8,431 bases of DNA from an uncultured Frankineae bacterium (GTDB lineage: Bacteria; Actinomycetota; Actinomycetes; Mycobacteriales; SCTD01), in the NCBI GenBank assembly GCA_902805805.1, contig CADCUE010000210.1, forward strand, positions 1 through 8,431, in the 5' to 3' direction. Positions 1-8,431 of this stretch are shown in pieces. The position numbers and the translations under genes were made by a program. The notes beneath the pieces were generated by a model. The model was not told the DNA's origin and ran no database searches. It was given only the letters and a program-made list of their open reading frames with translations. Within the stretch, counting starts at the first letter, position 1. Each line of letters begins with the position of its first letter.

Positions 1-618
<618 letters not shown>

Positions 619-900
619 CTAGCGCGACCCACCAGCGACCGCGGGCAGCACGGTCACGCTGTCGCCGTCGCTGAGCTGGGTGTCGAGACCGCCGAGGAAG
701 CGGACGTCCTCGTCGTTGACGTAGACGTTGACGAAGCGGTGCAGCGCGCCCTGCTCGGTCACCAGGCGCCCGCGCAGGCCGCTGTGCCGGCTGTCGAGGT
801 CGTCGAGCAGCGCGGTGAGCGTGCTGCCCGAGCCCTGGACGGCCTTCTCGCCACCGGTGTACGTGCGCAGGATGGTCGGGATGCGGACCTCGATGGCCAT
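619..900 (-). CDS. cysO: CysO/MoaD-like ubiquitin-fold sulfur carrier protein
   Basis: Small sulfur carrier of 93 residues with the beta-grasp (ubiquitin-like) fold. In the known system its C-terminal Gly-Gly is adenylated and thiocarboxylated by a MoeZ-type enzyme, then donates sulfur in the CysM reaction. The sequence carries IPTILRTYTGG at about 7–17, the very conserved HRFVNVYVNDEDVRF at about 54–68, and DGDSVTVLPAVAGG at about 78–91, all matching M. tuberculosis CysO from memory. The unusual point is the end: after Gly90-Gly91 there are two more codons, Ser92-Arg93, before TAG at 619–621. The family normally ends at Gly-Gly, and only a free terminal glycine can be activated, so removal of Ser-Arg is implied. 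The start ATG is preceded by AGGAG at 910–914 (9-base spacing). It sits between mec and cysM. Confidence 0.95.
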   Translation of the reverse strand: MAIEVRIPTILRTYTGGEKAVQGSGSTLTALLDDLDSRHSGLRGRLVTEQGALHRFVNVYVNDEDVRFLGGLDTQLSDGDSVTVLPAVAGGSR

Positions 901-909
901 GCGGGGGGA

Positions 910-914
910 CTCCT
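910..914 (-). promoter_or_regulatory. Ribosome binding site of cysO
   Basis: On the minus strand this reads AGGAG, nine bases before the ATG at 900. It fixes the cysO start and shows that cysO has its own good ribosome site rather than depending on coupling to mec, whose stop is 84 bases upstream. Confidence 0.7.
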
Positions 915-941
915 GGTTCGAAGGGGGCGACTAGAGGGGTC

Positions 942-966
942 AACAGGCAGCGCGCGGGCGCTTGTT
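942..966 (-). other. Possible RNA hairpin in the mec–cysO gap
   Basis: The 84-base gap between mec and cysO holds an imperfect inverted repeat. AGCGC (949–953) pairs with GCGCT (958–962) around a 4-base loop. It is extended by AACA (942–945) with TGTT (963–966) across a 3-base bulge at 946–948. There is no T-run after it in the direction of transcription, so it is not a classic intrinsic terminator. It could be a processing or attenuation element, or simply a chance product of high GC content. No convincing promoter is seen in the rest of the gap. Confidence 0.3.
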
Positions 967-984
967 CCTCGGGCGGGGTGCCGC

Positions 985-1383
985 TCAGGTGATGCGGACC
1001 TCTTCCTCGGTCACGACGCCGTCCTCGATGCGGTAGGACCGGACCTCGTCCTGCTCGGCCCGCGTCGAGACCAGCAGCCACGAGGTGCCGGGGGTGTTCA
1101 CCGACCAGCGGACGTCCGTGCGGGACGGGTACGCCTCGGTCATGGTGTGCGAGTGGTAGACCACCAGCAGATCCTCGTCGGCGTCGTCGAGGTCGCGGTA
1201 GACCCGCAGCCACTCCGCGCTGTCGAACACGAAGCCGGTCGGCGAGCGCTCGGCGTTGGTCATCTCGAACAGCCGCGTGGCGACGCCGTCCTTGCCGGCG
1301 ATCACGCCGCAGCACTCGTCGGGATGGTCGCGGCGGGCGTGCGCCAGCACCTGGTCGACCATCGCCTGAGGGAGCGTCAGCAC
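985..1383 (-). CDS. mec: Mec, JAMM-family CysO-cysteine metallopeptidase
   Basis: Zinc peptidase of the JAMM/MPN+ family, 132 residues. In M. tuberculosis, Mec hydrolyses the bond between the CysO C-terminal glycine and the newly made cysteine, freeing both. The full JAMM metal site is visible: Glu23 in HPDECCG, His77-Ser78-His79, then seven residues, Ser87 and Asp90 (HSHTMTEAYPSRTD). The stretches HARRDHPDE, MTNAERSPT and YHSHT-TEAYPSRTD match the mycobacterial enzyme as I recall it. The start is GTG at 1383, and an in-frame TAG at 1393–1395 rules out a longer form. The gene lies 22 bases after the DUF2017 gene and 84 bases before cysO. Given the two-residue tail on this CysO, the same peptidase is a natural candidate to trim that tail, which would be the same Gly-X bond. 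That is inference. Confidence 0.95.
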   Translation of the reverse strand: MLTLPQAMVDQVLAHARRDHPDECCGVIAGKDGVATRLFEMTNAERSPTGFVFDSAEWLRVYRDLDDADEDLLVVYHSHTMTEAYPSRTDVRWSVNTPGTSWLLVSTRAEQDEVRSYRIEDGVVTEEEVRIT

Positions 1384-1405
1384 GCGCCGAGGCTACCGAT
1401 CCGGC

Positions 1406-1960
1406 CTACCGGGCCGACGGCCCTCGCGGGTCCACGCACGACAGCAGCGACTCCTGCAGCCAGCCCAGCCAGCCGTAGACCATGAGCGCCTGGGCGTGCG
1501 GGTCGTCGGGCCCCGGGTCGAGGTCGGTCTCCTCGGTCACCCCGAGCCGGGTGGCCAGCACCAGCCGCAGGTCGTTGAGCGTCCCGAGCCAGGCGTCGAC
1601 CTGGTCGCGGTCGAGCGGCACCTTGCCGCCCCGGTCGAGGTACGGCGCCAGCGTCGCCAGCACGGTGCCCGCGCTGGTCCGCTTGCCCGTGCGCAGGTCC
1701 TGCTCGGTGAAGCGGCGGAACTCCGACGCGGCCTCGTCGTCGTCGGAGTAGGCGTCCGGCAGCAGCCGGGCCAGTGCCGGGTCGCCGGGCCGCTCGACCG
1801 GCGTGGAGCTCAGACCGACCAGAGCCACCAGCGGGTCCTCGTCGGCCGGCTCGTCCGCCCCGAGCAGCACCAGCAGGTCGCCCGCCATCGCGCTCAGGAG
1901 CTCGGCCTCACCGGCGTCGAGCTCCGCCGTCACGTGCCCCCGCCGTCGCCGGAAGCGCAT
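1406..1960 (-). CDS. DUF2017 domain-containing protein, downstream partner of clpS
   Basis: Protein of 184 residues with the features of the actinobacterial DUF2017 family (the Rv1332 position in M. tuberculosis). It has a basic start (MRFRRRRG), an acidic alanine/leucine-rich helical first half, the conserved block RLLPDAYSDDDEAASEFRR at about 65–83 followed by a TEQDLRTGK-like stretch, and a C-terminal half containing WLGTLNDLRLVLATRLG and YGWLGWLQESLL. It has no signal peptide, no membrane segment and no recognisable catalytic motif. The molecular function is unknown; the family is sometimes loosely labelled a regulator. I chose the ATG at 1958–1960 because it overlaps the clpS TGA by one base (TGATG), a usual coupling arrangement, with AGGA just upstream. 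A start eight codons earlier would run into clpS. The invariant position between clpS and mec suggests a role near proteolysis or the CysO pathway (inference). Confidence 0.85.
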   Translation of the reverse strand: MRFRRRRGHVTAELDAGEAELLSAMAGDLLVLLGADEPADEDPLVALVGLSSTPVERPGDPALARLLPDAYSDDDEAASEFRRFTEQDLRTGKRTSAGTVLATLAPYLDRGGKVPLDRDQVDAWLGTLNDLRLVLATRLGVTEETDLDPGPDDPHAQALMVYGWLGWLQESLLSCVDPRGPSAR

Positions 1961-2274
1961 CAGTCCTGCTGCAGGGTGGCCCACAGGCCCTTGGCGTGCA
2001 GACGGGCGACGTCGTGCTCGACGGACTCCCGGGTGCCGCTGCTCACCGCGGCCCGGCCCTTGTGGTGCACGTCGAGCATCATCGCCTCGGCCTTCTCGCG
2101 CGGATAGCCGAACAGCTCCATGAGCACGTGCGTCACGTAGCTCATGAGGTTGACCGGGTCGTTCCAGACGATCGCGACCCAGGGCCGGTCGGGCGTGGTG
2201 ACGTCGTCGACCTCCGGCCGGTCGAGCTGGGCCGGTGCGGTCAGGACGGGTGCGGTCGGCACCGGTGCGGTCAT
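1960..2274 (-). CDS. clpS: ClpS, ATP-dependent Clp protease adaptor
   Basis: Adaptor of 104 residues that delivers N-degron substrates to the ClpC/ClpA–ClpP protease in the cytoplasm. After a proline/alanine-rich, probably flexible N-terminus (residues 1–30, the usual docking tail) comes the folded domain. [20 protein letters not shown] at about 32–51 carries the Asn-Asp that binds the substrate alpha-amino group. [19 protein letters not shown] at about 65–83 has the conserved His region, and the protein ends with [13 protein letters not shown]. This matches mycobacterial ClpS closely. The ATG at 2274 overlaps the stop of the acyl-CoA synthetase by four bases (ATGA), has GAGGAG-like bases just upstream, and the gene ends overlapping the DUF2017 start. 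Translational coupling on both sides means clpS expression probably follows the upstream ligase gene. In other actinobacteria clpS is usually first in this cluster, so the upstream gene is the local peculiarity. Confidence 0.95.
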   Translation of the reverse strand: MTAPVPTAPVLTAPAQLDRPEVDDVTTPDRPWVAIVWNDPVNLMSYVTHVLMELFGYPREKAEAMMLDVHHKGRAAVSSGTRESVEHDVARLHAKGLWATLQQD

Positions 2275-3824
2275 GGCGTCTCCTCTCGCAGCTCCCGCGT
2301 CAGGACCTTGCCGGTCGCCCCGCGCGGCAGCGCGTCGACGACCCGCACCTCGCGCGGCACGGCGTACCGCGCCAGCGTGCTGCGCACGAGCGACTGCAGG
2401 TGGGCGGGGTCGACGCCGGCTCCGGCGGCAGGGACGACGTGGGCCACGAGACGGGCACCGTACGCCGGGTCGTCGACGGCGACGACGGCCACCTCGGCGA
2501 CGGACGGGTCCTGGGCGAGCACGTCCTCGACCTGCCCGGGGTAGACGTTCTCGCCCCCGATCACCGCCATGTCGTCCTCGCGGCCGAGCACCGTCAGCCG
2601 GCCGGCCTCGTCGAGCACACCGAGGTCGCCCGTGGCGACCAGACCGTCGAGCCGGTCCTTGTCCGTGCCGTCGGTGTAGCCGCCGAAGGTCAGGCCGCTC
2701 CCGACGAAGACCCGGCCCGGCGTGCCCGGCGGCACGTCGTGCCCTTGCTCGTCCACCACCCGCAGGGTGACGCCGTGCGGCGGCCGGCCGGCGGTCCGCG
2801 GGTCGGCGGCGAGGTCCTCGGGGGTGGCGACGGCGGCGTACGCGACCTCGGTCGAGCCGTAGAGGTTGTGCAGCACCGGGCCGAAGCGCGCCTGCACCCG
2901 CTGCACCAGGTCGCCCGGCAGCGCGCTGCCGCTGCTGGCGATGATCCGCAGGCTGGACGCGTCGTGGCGGCCGGGGGCGGCCAGCAGGCCCTCCAGCATG
3001 ACGGGGACGACGACGAGCGCGCTGGCCCGGTGCTGCTCCACCGCCGCCAGGACCCGCTCGGGCTCGAAGCGGCGCTGCAGCACGACGGTGGAGCCGAGCA
3101 GCAGGGCGAGCGAGAGGTGACCGAGTCCCCACGCGTGGAACGCCGGGGCGGCGACGACGGTCGTCTCGCCGACGCGCAGCGGCAGGCGGGACAGCGCCGC
3201 GACGGCGTCCTCGACGGTGGCGCCGCTGCGGGCGGCTCCGCGCGGCAGGCCGGTCGTCCCGCTGGTGAGGATCACCTGGCGCGAGACGCGGCCCGGCTTG
3301 GGCAGCGGTCCGGTCGACGAGGTCGCCGCCAGCGCGCCGAGCTGCTCGGTGGTCAGGGCGATCCGTCCCGCCCGCGCGCCGGCGACCACGTCGGCGAACT
3401 CCGCGTCGTGCAGCACCGCGCGGGCGCGCTCCCGGCGCAGCACGCCGGCCAGCGGAGCCGCCGCCAGGCTGGTGTTGAGGTAGAGGACGTCGGCGCCGAC
3501 CTTGGCCAGGCCGACGGCGGTCTCGAGCAGTCCGCGCCCGTTGCGGGCCAGCAGTCCGACGGCGTCCCCCTCGCGCAGACCCCTGGCCCGCAGCTCGCCG
3601 GCGATCCGGTCGGTGCGCCGGTCGACCTCGCGGTAGGTCAGCGCCCCGTCGTCGTCGACGAGGGCCGGCCGGCGCGGGTGGCGCAGCGCTCCGATCGCGT
3701 AGCCGGTGGCCGGCGAGATCCCGTACCGCGCGAGCGACAGCCCCATGCCGAGCAGCTTGTCCGGGCGCACCGGGGCCAGCAGACCCGCCTGCGCGAGCAC
3801 GCGGACACCGGCGAGGTCGAGCAC
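2271..3824 (-). CDS. AMP-forming acyl-CoA synthetase (FadD-type)
   Basis: ANL-superfamily ligase of 517 residues. It activates a carboxylic acid, probably a fatty acid, with ATP to the acyl-adenylate and then the CoA thioester. Motifs in order: P-loop [10 protein letters not shown] at about 187–196 (the usual final Lys is Arg), YGSTE at 322–326, TGDLG at 398–402, [11 protein letters not shown] at 423–433, and the catalytic lysine of the C-terminal domain in ATGK at Lys506. The stretch [21 protein letters not shown] resembles the mycobacterial FadD2/FadD12 group. The exact acid substrate cannot be read from the sequence. I place the start at the GTG at 3822–3824 because a very strong GAGGAGGAG site lies eight bases before it. 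A GTG fifteen codons upstream (3869) is open but has no such site. The gene heads the minus-strand block and overlaps clpS by four bases. Confidence 0.9.
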   Translation of the reverse strand: MLDLAGVRVLAQAGLLAPVRPDKLLGMGLSLARYGISPATGYAIGALRHPRRPALVDDDGALTYREVDRRTDRIAGELRARGLREGDAVGLLARNGRGLLETAVGLAKVGADVLYLNTSLAAAPLAGVLRRERARAVLHDAEFADVVAGARAGRIALTTEQLGALAATSSTGPLPKPGRVSRQVILTSGTTGLPRGAARSGATVEDAVAALSRLPLRVGETTVVAAPAFHAWGLGHLSLALLLGSTVVLQRRFEPERVLAAVEQHRASALVVVPVMLEGLLAAPGRHDASSLRIIASSGSALPGDLVQRVQARFGPVLHNLYGSTEVAYAAVATPEDLAADPRTAGRPPHGVTLRVVDEQGHDVPPGTPGRVFVGSGLTFGGYTDGTDKDRLDGLVATGDLGVLDEAGRLTVLGREDDMAVIGGENVYPGQVEDVLAQDPSVAEVAVVAVDDPAYGARLVAHVVPAAGAGVDPAHLQSLVRSTLARYAVPREVRVVDALPRGATGKVLTRELREETP

Positions 3825-3940
3825 GGTGGGGCCTCCTCCTCGTGTGCGGACGGACGTCCACGGTGGCACGTCCCGGCGGCCGGGGGCACGGCCGCCCCGG
3901 ATGTCTTGCCAGCGGCCGCGGGCTCGGTCACGCTCGGGCC
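3825..3940. promoter_or_regulatory. Divergent intergenic region, presumed promoters for both directions
   Basis: These 116 bases separate the start of the minus-strand ligase–clps–cysM block from the start of the plus-strand hypothetical gene. Promoters for both units should lie here, because both genes point away from it. I could not find a convincing -35/-10 pair on either strand (a TTGCCA at about 3906 has no good -10 partner). The placement rests on layout, not on a recognised motif. Confidence 0.4.
3833..3841 (-). promoter_or_regulatory. Strong ribosome binding site deciding the acyl-CoA synthetase start
   Basis: On the minus strand this reads GAGGAGGAG, eight bases before the GTG at 3824. 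It is the strongest Shine-Dalgarno match in the window. It argues for the shorter, 517-residue protein rather than one starting at 3869. Confidence 0.75.
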
Positions 3941-4180
3941 GTGACCGTCGTCCCGTTGCCGCCTCGTGGCGAGTGGTTCCCCGATGCGCGCGACGGGGAC
4001 CGCGCGCTGCGCGCCTCCTGGCACGCCGAGCTGGGCTGCGTCGTGCTCAGCGCCTGGCGGGGCGAGGGCTGCGTCGGCACGGTCCGGCTGACTCCCGCGG
4101 ACGCGGCCCGCCTCATCGGCGTGCTCGCCGACGGCCTGGCCGCCTCCGCTCCGCCGTCCGCCGAGGTCGCCTCCGCCTGA
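3941..4180 (+). CDS. Small conserved hypothetical actinobacterial protein
   Basis: Protein of 79 residues of unknown function. The sequence begins VTVVPLPPRGEWFPDARD, then RALRASWHAELGCVVLSAWR at about 20–39, then GCVGTVRLTPADAARLIGVLADGL at about 43–66, with an Ala/Pro/Ser-rich tail. The pattern of a beta-strand-rich middle and a final amphipathic helix resembles small proteins I recall from many actinobacterial genomes. I do not know a named function for them. There is no signal peptide, membrane segment or metal motif. The GTG at 3941 is chosen because it begins the part that looks protein-like; an extension upstream to an ATG at 3842 would be arginine/glycine-rich and cover the divergent promoter region. 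The stop is 18 bases from the convergent stop of the aldo/keto reductase, and no terminator hairpin is evident between them. Confidence 0.7.
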   Translation: MTVVPLPPRGEWFPDARDGDRALRASWHAELGCVVLSAWRGEGCVGTVRLTPADAARLIGVLADGLAASAPPSAEVASA

Positions 4181-4198
4181 GCTGGTCCGCCCCCGGGC

Positions 4199-5185
4199 TC
4201 ACCAGCGGTCGTGGACGTGCTCCCGGACGCTGCCGTCGTAGACCTCGCGCAGCGCGTCCAGCTGCTCCTGCGACAGCGGCGGCAGCGAGGCGGCGGCGGC
4301 GTTGCCCCTGGCCTGCTCGGCGTTGCGCGCGCCGGGGATCACCGTGGTCACCCCCGGCTGGTCGATCAGCCAGCGCAGCGCGAGCTGCGCGGTGGTGGCC
4401 CCGTCCGGCGTCATCGCCGCCACCTGCCGCGCCGCGCGGACACCGACGTCGTACGGCACGCCGCTGAAGGTCTCGCCGACGTCGAAGGCCTCGCCGGACC
4501 GGTTGTACTGCCGGTGGTCGTCCTCGCCGAAGACCGTGCTCTCGTCGTACTTGCCCGACAGCAGGCCGCTGGCCAGCGGGACCCGGGCCAGGATGCCGAC
4601 ACCCGCCTGCGCGGCGGCGGGCAGGACCTGCTCGAGCGGCTTGCGGCGGAAGACGTTGAGGATGATCTGCACGCTGGCGACGTGCGGCCGGGCGATCGCC
4701 CGCAGGGCCTCGTCGACGGTCTCGACCGACACGCCGTACGCCGCCAGCCGGCCTTCCTGCACCAGCGTGTCGAGGGCGTCGAAGACCGCGTCGTCGGCGT
4801 ACACCGGGGTCGGCGGGCAGTGCAGCTGCACCAGGTCGAGCGTCTCGACGCCGAGGTTGTCCCGGCTGCGGTCGGTCCACGCCCGCAGCGCGTCCAGGGT
4901 GAAGGCCTCGGGGACGTGCGGGTCGGCCCGCCGGCCGGCCTTGGTCGCGACGGTGACGTCGGCGTCCGGGCGCTCGCGCAGCAGGCGGCCGACGAGCCGC
5001 TCGCTGCGGCCGTCGCCGTAGACGTCGGCGGTGTCGAGCAGGGTGACGCCGGCGTCGACGGCGGCGTGCAGGACGCCCATGGCGTCGTCCTCGCTCACCG
5101 TGCCCCAGTCGCCGCCCAGCTGCCAGCAGCCGAGCCCGACCACCGACACGTCGCGTCCTGTCCGTCCCAGCCTGCGTGTCTCCAT
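4199..5185 (-). CDS. Aldo/keto reductase
   Basis: NAD(P)H-dependent aldo/keto reductase of 328 residues with the (beta/alpha)8 fold. It should interconvert an aldehyde or ketone and the alcohol. The catalytic tetrad is complete: Asp51 and Tyr56 (DTADVYGDGRSE), Lys82 (ATKAGR) and His122 (VQLHCPP). The N-terminus (RRLGRTGRDVSVVGLGCWQLG) is the usual first strand. GVSVETVDEALRA, ILARVPLASGLLSGKY and the cofactor end GVTTVIPGARNAEQARGN are typical of the YajO/IolS-like group. The ATG at 5185 has AGGG eight bases upstream. It is the last gene of a three-gene minus-strand operon, 22 bases after the GH13 enzyme. The natural substrate is unknown. The neighbours suggest a sugar or sugar-derived carbonyl compound, which is inference. 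Confidence 0.92.
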   Translation of the reverse strand: METRRLGRTGRDVSVVGLGCWQLGGDWGTVSEDDAMGVLHAAVDAGVTLLDTADVYGDGRSERLVGRLLRERPDADVTVATKAGRRADPHVPEAFTLDALRAWTDRSRDNLGVETLDLVQLHCPPTPVYADDAVFDALDTLVQEGRLAAYGVSVETVDEALRAIARPHVASVQIILNVFRRKPLEQVLPAAAQAGVGILARVPLASGLLSGKYDESTVFGEDDHRQYNRSGEAFDVGETFSGVPYDVGVRAARQVAAMTPDGATTAQLALRWLIDQPGVTTVIPGARNAEQARGNAAAASLPPLSQEQLDALREVYDGSVREHVHDRW

Positions 5186-5207
5186 GGGGACGACCCTAGG
5201 CGGACGG

Positions 5208-8164
<2,957 letters not shown>

Positions 8165-8176
8165 CCGCCCGTCCGG

Positions 8177-8431
8177 TCAGGCCGTCGTCGCGAGCGCGGT
8201 GACCTCGCGCAACACCTCGTCCGCGCACCCCCAGGACAGCGTGATCCCGGCGCCGCCGTGGCCGTAGCAGTGCACGACCGCACCGTCGTCGCGCCGATCC
8301 ACGTCCAGCCGCACGGACGAGCGGGCGGGCCGCAGGCCGACGCGGTGCGCACGGACCGGGGCGCCGCGCAGCTCCGGCACGAGCCGAGCTGCCCGGTCGA
8401 GCATGCGGGCGGCGAGCTGCGGGTCGGGGGG
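8177..8431 (-). CDS. D-amino-acid oxidase-like FAD enzyme (C-terminal part, cut by right edge)
   Basis: The last 84 residues of a FAD-dependent oxidoreductase of the DAO family; the frame is open to the right edge and stops at TGA 8177–8179. The family oxidatively deaminates D-amino acids, or oxidises related amines such as glycine, with FAD. Visible are VGLRPARSSVRLD, which aligns with the human D-amino-acid oxidase segment holding substrate-binding Arg283 (here Arg34 of the fragment), and HCYGHGGAGITLSWGCADEV, the C-terminal FAD-binding end of the fold. The N-terminal GxGxxG dinucleotide site and most of the substrate pocket lie outside the window. Substrate and exact subfamily (D-amino-acid, D-aspartate or another DAO-type oxidase) therefore stay open. 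The ATG at 8402–8404 is internal, not the start. Confidence 0.9.
   Translation of the reverse strand, partial: PPDPQLAARMLDRAARLVPELRGAPVRAHRVGLRPARSSVRLDVDRRDDGAVVHCYGHGGAGITLSWGCADEVLREVTALATTA

Noticed and set aside
938..943. TTGACC on the minus strand as a -35 box for cysO
   Set aside because: No -10-like hexamer at 16–18 bases spacing (CGAACC or similar only), and the implied start would fall on the ribosome site.
2275..3861. Apparent N-terminal extension of clpS through the ligase gene in another frame
   Set aside because: The translation is Arg/Ala/Gly-rich noise. The ClpS domain begins at the ATG at 2274, which has a good ribosome site and an ATGA overlap.
2235..3944. 569-codon plus-strand open frame opposite the acyl-CoA synthetase
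   Set aside because: It mirrors the codon structure of a gene with intact ANL motifs; no recognisable protein features of its own.
4181..4198. Terminator between the convergent hypothetical gene and aldo/keto reductase
   Set aside because: Only 18 bases, with no stem-loop followed by a T-run on either strand.

Overview
The window is a very GC-rich, gene-dense stretch with GTG starts, overlapping genes and the gene order clpS–DUF2017–mec–cysO–cysM. That order is characteristic of Actinobacteria (the Mycobacterium tuberculosis Rv1331–Rv1336 neighbourhood). The organism is therefore very likely a high-GC actinobacterium. A Geodermatophilaceae/Frankia-like lineage is my guess, but the sequence alone does not prove it. 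I see no mobile elements, CRISPR arrays, RNA genes or phage genes. No gene-free stretch exceeds about 120 bases.

Left block (1–3824, all minus strand, transcribed right to left). The order is acyl-CoA synthetase, clpS, a DUF2017 protein, mec (JAMM metallopeptidase), cysO (ubiquitin-like sulfur carrier) and cysM (truncated by the left edge). The first genes are tightly coupled: a 4-base ATGA overlap between the ligase and clpS, and a 1-base overlap between clpS and DUF2017. Mec, CysO and CysM form the known alternative cysteine-synthesis route. CysM attaches the sulfur of thiocarboxylated CysO to an activated serine, and Mec releases the cysteine from the CysO C-terminus. The CysO encoded here does not end in Gly-Gly but in Gly-Gly-Ser-Arg, so a trimming step appears necessary before it can be activated.

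Middle (3825–4198). A 116-base divergent spacer separates the left block from a small plus-strand gene for a hypothetical protein of 79 residues. That gene converges on the next operon.

Right block (4199–7858, minus strand). This is a compact three-gene operon: an FGD-like luciferase-family (LLM) oxidoreductase, a GH13 trehalose-synthase-like enzyme (4-base overlap), and an aldo/keto reductase (22-base gap). All three have intact catalytic residues. By hand alignment, the LLM enzyme keeps the catalytic core of F420-dependent glucose-6-phosphate dehydrogenase but not its phosphate-binding residues. That suggests a redox reaction on an unphosphorylated sugar or related compound linked to an alpha-glucan or trehalose enzyme. 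This is the best candidate in the window for an undescribed pathway.

Right end (7859–8431). A 69-base divergent spacer with an 8-base inverted repeat leads to a plus-strand DUF5522 protein with a CCGxGCRHCPY motif. It converges on the C-terminal end of a D-amino-acid-oxidase-like flavoenzyme that runs off the right edge.
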